Shown here: piece after piece, positions 1 through 6,223 of the stretch
Numbering within the stretch: the stretch's first letter is position 1
How the letters are laid out: each line of letters opens with the position of its first letter
Assembly: GCA_003164375.1 (NCBI GenBank)
Contig: PLTE01000051.1
Location: forward strand, 2,287-11,057
Reading direction: 5' to 3'
Length of the DNA stretch: 8,771 nt
Source: Hyphomicrobiales bacterium
Lineage (GTDB): Bacteria; Pseudomonadota; Alphaproteobacteria; Rhizobiales; Xanthobacteraceae
Made by a program: the position numbers and the translations under genes
Notes under the pieces: model-generated
The model's database searches: none
Seen by the model: only the letters and a program-made list of their open reading frames with translations
What the model was told of the DNA's origin: nothing

Positions 1-211
1 CCTGATGGCCGAACTGGTCGCAGGGAAAGCCCATAACGACAAGGCCCTGCGGCCCGAAGCGGCGATAGAGCGCCTCCAGCCCGGCATATTGCGGGGTAAA
101 GCCGCATTTGCTGGCCACATTCACGACCAACCGGACTTTGCCCGCATAATCGCCCATCGTTTGGTTTTCGCCGCCGATGCCGCGCAGCGCAATCTCGTCA
201 AGGCCGCTCAT
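1..211 (-). CDS. Glutathione peroxidase, N-terminal 70 residues (runs off left edge)
   Basis: Thiol peroxidase of the glutathione peroxidase (BtuE/GPx) family, which reduces hydrogen peroxide and organic hydroperoxides using glutathione or thioredoxin; probably cytoplasmic, as no signal peptide is visible. The translation from ATG at 211 has the family signature NVASKCGFTPQY at residues 31-42, with the peroxidatic residue as Cys36 (not selenocysteine), followed by GLEALY and the second conserved block GFPCDQFGHQ at 61-70, where the usual Asn of CNQFGHQ is Asp65. Only about 40% of a typical 160-residue protein is inside the window. The start is supported by AGGGAGA seven bases upstream. The gene lies 86 bp downstream of the co-polymerase gene on the same strand, but a hairpin lies between them and no functional link is apparent; it is probably a housekeeping stress gene next to the polysaccharide locus. 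The family call is firm; the physiological reductant cannot be read from the sequence. Confidence 0.94.
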   Translation of the reverse strand, partial: MSGLDEIALRGIGGENQTMGDYAGKVRLVVNVASKCGFTPQYAGLEALYRRFGPQGLVVMGFPCDQFGHQ

Positions 212-218
212 GCTCGCT

Positions 219-238
219 TCTCCCTGTGTTGAGGGAGA
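219..238 (-). promoter_or_regulatory. Hairpin enclosing the Shine-Dalgarno of the glutathione peroxidase gene
   Basis: On the minus strand the leader reads TCTCCCT, loop CAACAC, AGGGAGA, a perfect 7-bp stem with a 6-nt loop. The 3' arm is the only good Shine-Dalgarno for the ATG at 211, with seven bases between them. If it folds, it would hide the ribosome binding site. The complementarity is seen directly; a regulatory role is inference, and a 7-bp match could arise by chance. Confidence 0.4.
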
Positions 239-253
239 TTAGAGAACGAATAG

Positions 254-275
254 GGCCCGGCGTCAAAACCGGGCC
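254..275 (-). terminator. Possible terminator hairpin after the co-polymerase gene
   Basis: An inverted repeat GGCCCGG, 8-nt loop, CCGGGCC (7-bp all-GC stem) lies 23 bp past the stop codon of the co-polymerase gene. Read on the minus strand it is followed by CTATTCGTTCTC, which is not a proper U-tract. Read on the plus strand it is followed by a broken T-run ending in TTTTT at about 282-286, but no plus-strand gene precedes it. It is most plausibly a transcript-end hairpin for the minus-strand gene, perhaps with weak or Rho-assisted termination. Confidence 0.45.
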
Positions 276-297
276 GTTTGCGTTTTTGCACGTTAGG

Positions 298-2589
298 TCA
301 GGCGGCTTCGACGATCTCGCCCAAAGCGTCGAGGCCGGCGGGCAGGATGGCGCGGGCCCCGGCGGCGTGGAACTCCTCCTGCAAGGCGGCGCGGTCGTTT
401 TCGTCTTCCGCGAAAATCAGGCAGAGGTCGGCGTTGGGCGCGAGATCGGCGGCGGAGGCGCCGAAGGAGGCGGCGATCAGCACATAATCATAGGTCGCCT
501 GCAAGGCGTCGAGGACCAGCTCGACATCGTCCAGCGGCGCGTCGGTCGGGCCGCCGCAGGGCACGACATGCAGGCGCGACAGCGAATCGCGGAAGATCGT
601 CTCGGCGAAGGAGGCTTCGCCCGACAGAATCTGGGCGAGGCCGGGCGCTTCCACATCGGCATCGCCGGCGGCGCGGGCCAGGGCCTCCAGGAGATGGGAA
701 TCGGCTTCGTCGGTCTGGATCAGCACGGCGCGGCCCTCGCGCGCCAAAGCGCGGCCGATGGACAGAGCAAAACAGGCCGGGGCGGAGGTTTCGGCGCTCA
801 CCAGCAGGGTGCGCGCGCCATGGTCGGGCGTGGCGAGGTCGCGGATGCGGGCCACCAAAGCGGCGGAGGGCGACGCGCCGGCGCCGGCGCGGCGGCGCGG
901 CCTGACGGCGGGCAGTTCCTCGGCGATGCGCACCCAGACGTCATCCGCCGGCAGTTCCGGCTCCGGCGTGCGCACGATCGGATTGCCGTCGGCGTCGAGC
1001 GGAATGTTCGGCGCGGAATAATCGGAGACAGCCTGTTTCAGCCGGCTGAAGAAGGGTTTTTGCGCGCGGGAGGCGCCCGCAGCCGCGAAGGCTGCGGCGC
1101 CCGCGCCGGCGCGGCGCGCGGAAGACCGCATGACCGGGCCGCCGCCGGCCTGGCGGGGCGCGGGCGGGACAGGATGCGATGCGCCGTTGGCCGGGGCCGC
1201 CAGAAGCTGGCCGGCGAGCACCGAGCCGACCGAGAAGAACAGGCCGGCGATGGCGCCGAATATGATCAGCGGCAATTTTTTCGGGAAGACCGGCAGGCTC
1301 GGCGCCATGGCGCGGGAGATGATGCGGGCGTCCGGCGGCGCCGTGTCGGCGACGTCGCGCGACATGGCGGCCTGATATTTGGCCGATTCCTGCTCGAGCT
1401 GGGTTTTCAGCGTCTTGGAATCGCGCTGCAATTCGCGCAATTGCGTGGATTCGGCGTCCGAAGCGCCGACCGCGCGCTTCTGCTCCTCCATCAAAGCCTG
1501 GAGATTGGCGACCTTGACGCCCGCGACGCGCGCGTCATTTTCCAGCGTGCGCGCGCCCTTGTCGACCGCCGCGCGCAATTGCGTCTCCAGGTCCGAAAGC
1601 TGCGCCCCCAGCTCTTTGATGCGCGGGTGGCCGGGGAGCAGGGTGCGCGATTCCAGCGCCAATTGCGCCCGCACGGCGACGAGCTGGTTGGCGATGCGCT
1701 TGACGAGATCGCCGCTGGAAATTTCGCTGGCGTCGCCAAGCCGGCCCGTGGCCAGCAATTCGCGCAAAGCCTTGGCCTTGGCCTGGGCGTCCGATTGCAC
1801 GGCGCGCGCCTCGGCCAGCCGGGTCGCCAGTTCGCCGAGCTGCTGGGTCGGCACGGTGGTGTTTTCGCTCGATTCGAACAGTCCGTATTTGACGCGATAG
1901 GCGGCGACCTTGCCGTCTGCCTCGGCCACGCGCGCTTCCAGCGAGGCGATCAGCGGTTTCAGGCTTTGGGCGGCCTGGCGGGCGTTGTCGCGCTTGGCCT
2001 GGCCCTTGAGGTCGATGAACAGATCGGCAATTTCATTGGCGCCGCGCGCCGCCAGATCCGGGTCGCGCGAGGAGAACACCACCTGGAGCACGCGGCTCTT
2101 GGTCGGCGACATAACGGTCAGGCGGTCGAAGAAATTGGTCAGCAGCCGGTCTTCCATCGATTGCGACTGCGGCGCCGGCGACAGGCCGAGCGCCTGCGAC
2201 AGAGCGGTGAGCGGGTTGAAGCCGGCGGCGGCGGGGTCGAATTCCGGATTGCCTTGCAGATGCAGCGCCGTCACCGCCTTGCGCGCCAGATCGCGCGAGG
2301 TCAGCAATTGCATCTGGCTGTTGACGGCTTCGGTGTCGAAAATCTGCGAGGGTTCGCGCAATTCGGGTTCGGGCCGGGTGAAATAGCTTTCCTGATTTTC
2401 GACGAGTATGCGCGCTTCCGCCTCATAGCGGGGCTTGACGACCATGCAGAAAATCGCTGCTGCTGCGGCGGCGCCGACCGTGGCCATGACGATCAGGCTC
2501 TTCTTGCGCGCGAGAGCGGCGCCCATGCCGCCGAAGTCGACCTCCTCGGTCGTTCCGGCCGTTTCGAAATCGAAATTTCTCGCGCTCAT
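298..2589 (-). CDS. Polysaccharide co-polymerase (Wzz/ExoP/GumC-like) with degenerate tyrosine-kinase domain
   Basis: Inner-membrane polysaccharide co-polymerase that sets chain length and links Wzy polymerisation to outer-membrane export. The 763-residue product has the family order: short cytoplasmic N-terminus, TM1 at about 32-51, Wzz-type domain (RYEAEARILVE just after TM1), a long periplasmic coiled-coil region at about 190-400 rich in Ala/Gln/Leu/Glu, the Pro-rich segment DARIISRAMAPSLPVFPKKLP before TM2 (about 438-462), an Ala/Arg/Pro linker, and a C-terminal BY-kinase-like fold. Length fits ExoP-type proteins. The kinase fold is broken: where Walker A (GxxxxGKST) is expected there is SAETSAPACFALSIGRALA with no Lys (about 598-616); the following strand reads VLIQTDEAD instead of VLLIDAD; the Walker B region reads YDYVLIAASFG (about 699-709) instead of the usual IIDTPP. 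There is no C-terminal tyrosine cluster. I chose the ATG at 2589 because GGAG lies 7 nt upstream; in-frame ATGs at 2601 and 2625 are alternatives. It is transcribed divergently from the OPX gene. Confidence 0.93.
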   Translation of the reverse strand: MSARNFDFETAGTTEEVDFGGMGAALARKKSLIVMATVGAAAAAAIFCMVVKPRYEAEARILVENQESYFTRPEPELREPSQIFDTEAVNSQMQLLTSRDLARKAVTALHLQGNPEFDPAAAGFNPLTALSQALGLSPAPQSQSMEDRLLTNFFDRLTVMSPTKSRVLQVVFSSRDPDLAARGANEIADLFIDLKGQAKRDNARQAAQSLKPLIASLEARVAEADGKVAAYRVKYGLFESSENTTVPTQQLGELATRLAEARAVQSDAQAKAKALRELLATGRLGDASEISSGDLVKRIANQLVAVRAQLALESRTLLPGHPRIKELGAQLSDLETQLRAAVDKGARTLENDARVAGVKVANLQALMEEQKRAVGASDAESTQLRELQRDSKTLKTQLEQESAKYQAAMSRDVADTAPPDARIISRAMAPSLPVFPKKLPLIIFGAIAGLFFSVGSVLAGQLLAAPANGASHPVPPAPRQAGGGPVMRSSARRAGAGAAAFAAAGASRAQKPFFSRLKQAVSDYSAPNIPLDADGNPIVRTPEPELPADDVWVRIAEELPAVRPRRRAGAGASPSAALVARIRDLATPDHGARTLLVSAETSAPACFALSIGRALAREGRAVLIQTDEADSHLLEALARAAGDADVEAPGLAQILSGEASFAETIFRDSLSRLHVVPCGGPTDAPLDDVELVLDALQATYDYVLIAASFGASAADLAPNADLCLIFAEDENDRAALQEEFHAAGARAILPAGLDALGEIVEAA

Positions 2590-2744
2590 CACAAACTCCA
2601 TGCACTCGCCTGAAATTTGAACCATTAAGGTTGAAACGCGGTTAATTGCGCAAAGTCAGTTGGCAAGTATTTGTTAACTATAAAAAGCTAGTTTGCCATC
2701 AAAGCCGCACTGCCGCGGCGCCAGCTTCAGCCAGGCGAGAGCTC
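2590..2744. promoter_or_regulatory. Divergent promoter region between co-polymerase and OPX genes
   Basis: This 155-bp gap separates divergent genes that must be made together, so it should hold promoters for both. It is clearly AT-richer than the flanking genes, especially 2641-2695, which contains GTTAATTG, TTGTTAACTATAAAAAG and TTGGCA. TTGGCA (2660-2665) and TATAAA (2679-2684) look like -35 and -10 elements, but a spacing of 13 bp is too short for a standard sigma-70 promoter, so I do not assign a definite start site. TTAA tetramers occur at about 2626 and 2642, but not in the spaced arrangement of a canonical CtrA site. Confidence 0.5.
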
Positions 2745-3308
2745 ATGCGCCGATCATTTATTCTCCTTTGTCTTGTTTTGGCGACGACGCTTCAAGGCTG
2801 CAACCTGATGGGCCACAAGCCCGCGATGGAATATCAGGCCAGCGCCGAAGCCCCCTATACGCTCGCAACCGGCGACCGGTTGCGCGTCATCGTGTTTGGC
2901 CAGGATTCGCTGTCCAACTCCTTCGCGGTCGACAGTTCCGGCCATATCGCCATGCCGTTGATCGGACTGGTGCCCGCCACCGGCCGCACGCCAGCGCAAA
3001 TGGCGCGCCAGATCGAGGAAAAACTGCGCTCGGGCTATGTGCGCGAGCCGCGCGTCTCGGTGGAGATCGAGGCCTATCGGCCCTTCTTCGTGCTCGGCGA
3101 AGTGACGACGTCGGGCCAATATCCCTATGTCAACGGCATGACCGTCGAGACGGCCGTGGCCATCGCCGGCGGCTTCACCCCGCGCGCCAAGAAGAACGGC
3201 GCCGAGCTGACCCGCACCGATGGCGTCCGCACCGTCACCGCCGACGTGCCGATGAACCAGCCGGTGCGCCCCGGCGACACCATCGTCATTCAAGAACGGT
3301 TCTTCTGA
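2745..3308 (+). CDS. Outer-membrane polysaccharide export lipoprotein (OPX, GumB-like)
   Basis: Periplasmic/outer-membrane export protein that passes the finished polysaccharide out of the cell. The 187-residue product begins with a lipoprotein signal peptide, MRRSFILLCLVLATTLQGC, with lipobox LQGC and acylated Cys19. It continues with a Poly_export domain (about 37-112: YTLATGDRLRVIVFG, GHIAMPLIGLVPATGRT, the Leu/Arg helix EEKLRSGY and the strand PRVSVEI) and one SLBB domain (about 113-165: FFVLGEVTTSGQYPYVNGMTVETAVAIAGGFTPRAKK). It ends at VRPGDTIVIQERFF, so it is a short OPX like GumB and lacks the C-terminal amphipathic helix that lets Wza form its own outer-membrane pore. The reading frame is open up to an ATG at 2646, but the ATG at 2745 is chosen because it gives an intact signal peptide and has GGCGAGAG just upstream. 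It is followed by a strong terminator, so it forms a single-gene transcript divergent from the co-polymerase. Confidence 0.94.
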   Translation: MRRSFILLCLVLATTLQGCNLMGHKPAMEYQASAEAPYTLATGDRLRVIVFGQDSLSNSFAVDSSGHIAMPLIGLVPATGRTPAQMARQIEEKLRSGYVREPRVSVEIEAYRPFFVLGEVTTSGQYPYVNGMTVETAVAIAGGFTPRAKKNGAELTRTDGVRTVTADVPMNQPVRPGDTIVIQERFF

Positions 3309-3338
3309 ACCTTCTGTATTTTCCGAATGTTGAACACG

Positions 3339-3366
3339 CGCGCGCAAAATTGCGCGCGTTTTTTTT
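3339..3366 (+). terminator. Rho-independent terminator of the OPX gene
   Basis: Thirty bases after the OPX stop codon, CGCGCGCA, loop AAAT, TGCGCGCG forms an 8-bp near all-GC stem, followed directly by eight T residues (3359-3366). This is a textbook intrinsic terminator on the plus strand. It implies that the genes starting at 3561 need their own promoter. Confidence 0.9.
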
Positions 3367-3560
3367 GATTTCGTCACAGCAAATTTTTTCTGAAATAAAG
3401 GTAAACACAAGCTTTTCCCGTCCGATTGGGAGGAAAGACATGTGTCGGTCCGCCCGCTCCACTATATTGGTGAATAATTGGTTAGGCCTGCGCGCTTCGG
3501 GCGCGCTCAATTCGGGACGGTTCCGCATCCGGCGCATGCCGTGAGGGGCCGAGGGACGAC
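3367..3560 (+). promoter_or_regulatory. Promoter/leader region of the transferase-glycosyltransferase-polymerase unit
   Basis: The region lies between a strong terminator and the next gene, so it should carry the promoter of the three-gene unit. The first half (3367-3415) is AT-rich (TTTCGTCACAGC, AAATTTTTTCTG, AAATAAAGG), but I cannot place a confident -35/-10 pair. A direct repeat of ATTGGT occurs at 3466-3471 and 3477-3482, 11 bp apart (one helical turn). A GCGCGC-TTCGG-GCGCGC hairpin occupies 3490-3506. The Shine-Dalgarno for the downstream gene is GAGGGACGAC directly before ATG 3561. Confidence 0.5.
3440..3544 (+). CDS. Possible 34-residue leader peptide ORF
   Basis: A short ORF with one of the best ribosome binding sites in the window: GGGAGGAAAGAC immediately before ATG at 3440. 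The predicted peptide is basic (several Arg, no Asp or Glu) and starts MCRSARSTILVNNW. Its stop codon lies 16 bp before the start of the sugar-phosphate transferase, so it would be the first cistron of that mRNA. A GC hairpin lies inside it at 3490-3506. I recognise no family. It may be a translated leader peptide, a true small protein, or a chance ORF in promoter DNA; the ATTGGT repeats inside it favour the last possibility. Only comparison across relatives can decide. Confidence 0.35.
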   Translation: MCRSARSTILVNNWLGLRASGALNSGRFRIRRMP

Positions 3561-5018
3561 ATGAAACATATGCCTCCAGCGGAAGCCATGGTCCAAGCGC
3601 GCCAGAAACGCGGCTTTTCGCCGGCGATTCTTGTCGGCCTGTGTCGCGTGGGCGAATACATCAGCCTCATTCTGCTGGGCTTTCTCGCCCATGCCTGGCA
3701 TGTCGCGCCACAATATAGCCTTCAGGCAACCTATGTATTCGCTCTGCTGGTCATGCCGCTGGCCTATCTTGTCGTGGCTCAGTCGGCGGGCGCCTATCGG
3801 CTGGAGGCGCTGCGCAAGCCGCTGAAGACCGGATTGCGCGTGACTTTGGCGTGGTCGGGCATTGTGCTCGGCGCCATGGCGCTGGCGTTTTCGCTGCGGC
3901 TGGAAGGCTCGCTCTCCCGGCTGTGGCTTGGCCTGTGGTTTGGCGGCGGCCTCATCGGCCTTCTGGCGGGGCGCGCGGTTGCAGCCCTGGCGACGGGCGC
4001 ATTGACCCGGGCCGGGCGGCTGGACCGCTATACGGTGATCGTCGGCGGCGGACCGCTGGCCGAAATGCTGCTGACCGAACTGTCGCGGCAGGCCTGCCCG
4101 GATCTGCGCATTCTCGGCCTGTTCGACGATCGCGAGGACGACCGCTCGCCCGATCTCATCGCCGGCTATCCCAAGCTGGGCACGATTGACGATCTCATCG
4201 GTTTCGCCCGGCACACGCGGGTCGATCAGGTGATTTTTGCGCTGCCGATCACGGCGGAAGGCCGCATCCTCGCCATGCTGCGCAAGCTCTGGGTGCTGCC
4301 GGTGGACATACGCCTGGCCGCGCACGCCAACCGGCTGCGTTTTCGCCCGCGCTCCTATTCCTACATTGGCGCCGTGCCGGTTTTCGACGTGCTGGACAAG
4401 CCCATGTCCGACTGGGCGGTGCTGGGCAAGGCCGTATTCGACCGCATCGTCGGCGCTTTCATCCTGGTCGCCGCCGCGCCGCTGATGCTGGCCACCGCGC
4501 TCGGCGTCAAGCTGACCTCGCGGGGCCCGGTCCTGTTCAAGCAGGAGCGCTATGGTTTCAACAACGAACGCATCGTCGTCTATAAATTCCGCTCGCTCTT
4601 CATCGATCAGGCTGATCCGCTGGCGCACAAGCTTGTCGGCCGCGACGACCCGCGCGTGACGCCCTTTGGGCGCTTCATCCGGAAAAGCTCGCTCGACGAA
4701 CTGCCGCAATTGTTCAATGTCGTCTTCAAGGGCGACCTTTCGCTGGTCGGTCCGCGCCCGCATGCGCTGGAGGCGAAGGCGGCCGACTGGACCTACGAGC
4801 AGGCGGTCGATGGCTATTTCGCCCGCCATCGCGTCAAGCCCGGCGTCACCGGCTGGGCGCAGGTCAACGGCTGGCGCGGCGAAACCGATACGGTCGAGAA
4901 AATCCAGCGGCGCGTCGAATGCGACCTCGAATATATCGAAAACTGGTCGCTGGCGCTCGACATCTATATTCTCGCAGCCACGCCTTTCGCGCTGTTTCGC
5001 GGGGATTCCGCCTATTGA
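3561..5018 (+). CDS. Undecaprenyl-phosphate sugar-1-phosphate transferase (initiating transferase, GumD/WcaJ-like)
   Basis: Polyprenol-phosphate hexose-1-phosphate transferase that starts the repeat unit by moving a sugar-phosphate from a UDP-sugar to undecaprenyl phosphate at the inner face of the membrane. The 485-residue product has the long-form architecture: four N-terminal membrane segments (about 34-46, 57-74, 95-112, 121-141), a soluble Rossmann-like CoA_binding_3-type domain from about 157 (YTVIVGGGPLAEM), a further membrane segment at about 296-317, and the catalytic bacterial transferase domain. Catalytic-domain motifs are complete: KFRSL at 342-346, RDDPRVTPFGRFIRKSSLDELPQ with the Asp379-Glu380 pair, GDLSLVGPRPHA (GPRP 397-400), HRVKPGVTGWAQVNGWRGE, and the family C-terminus FRGDSAY. 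The donor is probably UDP-glucose or UDP-galactose, since this form is typical of glucose-1-phosphate transferases, but specificity cannot be read reliably. It is the first large gene of the plus-strand unit; a 59-bp AT-rich gap separates it from the glycosyltransferase. Confidence 0.95.
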   Translation: MKHMPPAEAMVQARQKRGFSPAILVGLCRVGEYISLILLGFLAHAWHVAPQYSLQATYVFALLVMPLAYLVVAQSAGAYRLEALRKPLKTGLRVTLAWSGIVLGAMALAFSLRLEGSLSRLWLGLWFGGGLIGLLAGRAVAALATGALTRAGRLDRYTVIVGGGPLAEMLLTELSRQACPDLRILGLFDDREDDRSPDLIAGYPKLGTIDDLIGFARHTRVDQVIFALPITAEGRILAMLRKLWVLPVDIRLAAHANRLRFRPRSYSYIGAVPVFDVLDKPMSDWAVLGKAVFDRIVGAFILVAAAPLMLATALGVKLTSRGPVLFKQERYGFNNERIVVYKFRSLFIDQADPLAHKLVGRDDPRVTPFGRFIRKSSLDELPQLFNVVFKGDLSLVGPRPHALEAKAADWTYEQAVDGYFARHRVKPGVTGWAQVNGWRGETDTVEKIQRRVECDLEYIENWSLALDIYILAATPFALFRGDSAY

Positions 5019-5077
5019 GGCGAGCAGGTTTTCTTAACGGAAAATTCCTATCATTTGATTCAATCTGGATTTGAGAC

Positions 5078-6223
5078 ATGGTCGCCAACGAGCGCAGCCT
5101 GCGCATTCTTCACCTGCTGAGGGCCCCTGTCGGCGGCCTGTTTCGGCATGTGATGGATTTGGCCGGCGAACAGGCGGCGCGCGGCCACCAGGTCGGCATC
5201 ATCGCCGATTCCGTGACCGGCAACGACCATACCGCCCGACGTTTTTCTCAGATCGCGCCGGCGCTCGCGCTGGGCGTGACGCGCTTTCCCATGCACAGGC
5301 TGCCCCATCCCAGCGATTTCGCCGCCTTGGCCAATGTCTATGGCGCGGTGAACAGCCTCAAGCCTGACGTGGTGCACGGCCATGGCTCCAAGGGCGGCTT
5401 TTACGCGCGCTCCATCGGCTTCATGCCCGGCCTGAAACGGGCGGCGCGGGTCTATACGCCGCATGGCGGTTCGTTCCACCAGCAGCCGGGCCGGCAAATC
5501 TACATGATGGTCGAGCGGATCGTCGCCACGCGCACCGATTTGCTGCTGTTCGAGAGCGATTTCATCGCCGGCCAATATGGCGAATGGGTCGGCAAGACCT
5601 CCGCCCTGCGGCGCATCGCCAAGAACGGCCTGCGGCCCGAGGAGTTCGAGCCGGTCGCCGCGCGCGAGGACGCCGCCGAGTTTCTCTATATCGGCGAATT
5701 GTCGGCCTATAAGGGCGTCGATACGCTGATCGACGCGCTGGCGATCATCCATGCCGAAACTGAACTGCGGCCGCGCCTCGTCGTGGTCGGGGCGGGGGCG
5801 GAACTCGACACGCTCGTCTTCCGGGTCGATCGATACGAGCTGAATCGGCATGTGGCCTTTTATGGCGGCATGCCAGCGCGCGAGGCTTTTACGCTGGGCA
5901 AGGTGATGGTGGCGCCCAGCCGCGCCGAATCCTTGCCCTATATCGTCATGGAGAGCATTGCTGCGGGCAAGCCGATCGTCGCCACAGACGTGGGCGGCGT
6001 CGGCGAAATTTTCGGGCCGTTCCGCGACCAGCTCATCCCGCGCGACGACGCCAAGGCGTTGGCCCGCGCGATGATCGCCGCGCTGCGCCGCCCTGGGGAG
6101 GAACAAGCGGCGGATTCCGCCCGTCTTGCGGCTTATGTCGCCGAAAACTTTTCGCTGGCGGCGCTGGTCGATCAGGGACTCGCCGCCTATCGCGAGGCTT
6201 TGGCCCGCCTGGGGGCGGCATGA
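5078..6223 (+). CDS. Family 4 glycosyltransferase
   Basis: Cytoplasmic, membrane-associated GT-B retaining glycosyltransferase that should add a sugar to the lipid-linked repeat unit. The 381-residue product shows the GT4 order: N-terminal acceptor domain with the Gly motif after the first strand (ILHLLRAPVGGLFRHV, about 10-25), PDVVHGHGSKGGFYAR in the middle, YTPHGG, then the donor-binding domain beginning at FLYIGELSAYKGVDTLIDAL. The catalytic/donor-binding EX7E motif is intact: Glu284 and Glu292 in PSRAESLPYIVMESIAAGKPIVATDVGG. No signal peptide or clear membrane segment. The Shine-Dalgarno is weak (GGAT/GAG), and the start is chosen because the family begins close to the first beta strand. 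Its stop overlaps the polymerase start (ATGA at 6220-6223), so the two are translationally coupled. It is the only glycosyltransferase in the window, so a repeat unit of more than two sugars needs others encoded elsewhere. Sugar specificity is unknown. Confidence 0.93.
   Translation: MVANERSLRILHLLRAPVGGLFRHVMDLAGEQAARGHQVGIIADSVTGNDHTARRFSQIAPALALGVTRFPMHRLPHPSDFAALANVYGAVNSLKPDVVHGHGSKGGFYARSIGFMPGLKRAARVYTPHGGSFHQQPGRQIYMMVERIVATRTDLLLFESDFIAGQYGEWVGKTSALRRIAKNGLRPEEFEPVAAREDAAEFLYIGELSAYKGVDTLIDALAIIHAETELRPRLVVVGAGAELDTLVFRVDRYELNRHVAFYGGMPAREAFTLGKVMVAPSRAESLPYIVMESIAAGKPIVATDVGGVGEIFGPFRDQLIPRDDAKALARAMIAALRRPGEEQAADSARLAAYVAENFSLAALVDQGLAAYREALARLGAA

Noticed and set aside
226..2613. 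795-codon open frame on the plus strand, antisense to nearly the whole co-polymerase gene
   Set aside because: Its translation is a low-complexity mix rich in Arg, Gly, Ala and Gln with no recognisable domain, while the opposite strand encodes a clear co-polymerase. Long antisense frames are common where codons are strongly GC3-biased.
2646..2744. N-terminal extension of the OPX protein from ATG 2646
   Set aside because: It would put 33 unrelated residues in front of a complete lipoprotein signal peptide and would use up the AT-rich promoter region.
3507..4829. 440-codon minus-strand frame opposite the initiating transferase
   Set aside because: The plus strand carries all the transferase motifs; the antisense product is His/Gln/Arg-rich with no domain. 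Shadow frame.
5029..5044. TTTTC-TTAACG-GAAAA inverted repeat between transferase and glycosyltransferase genes
   Set aside because: Only 5 bp of mostly A-T pairs and no following T-run, too weak for a terminator; the 59-bp gap is short enough for one transcript.
5060..6106. 348-codon minus-strand frame opposite the glycosyltransferase
   Set aside because: Same pattern: the GT4 motifs including EX7E are on the plus strand, and the antisense product has no family features.
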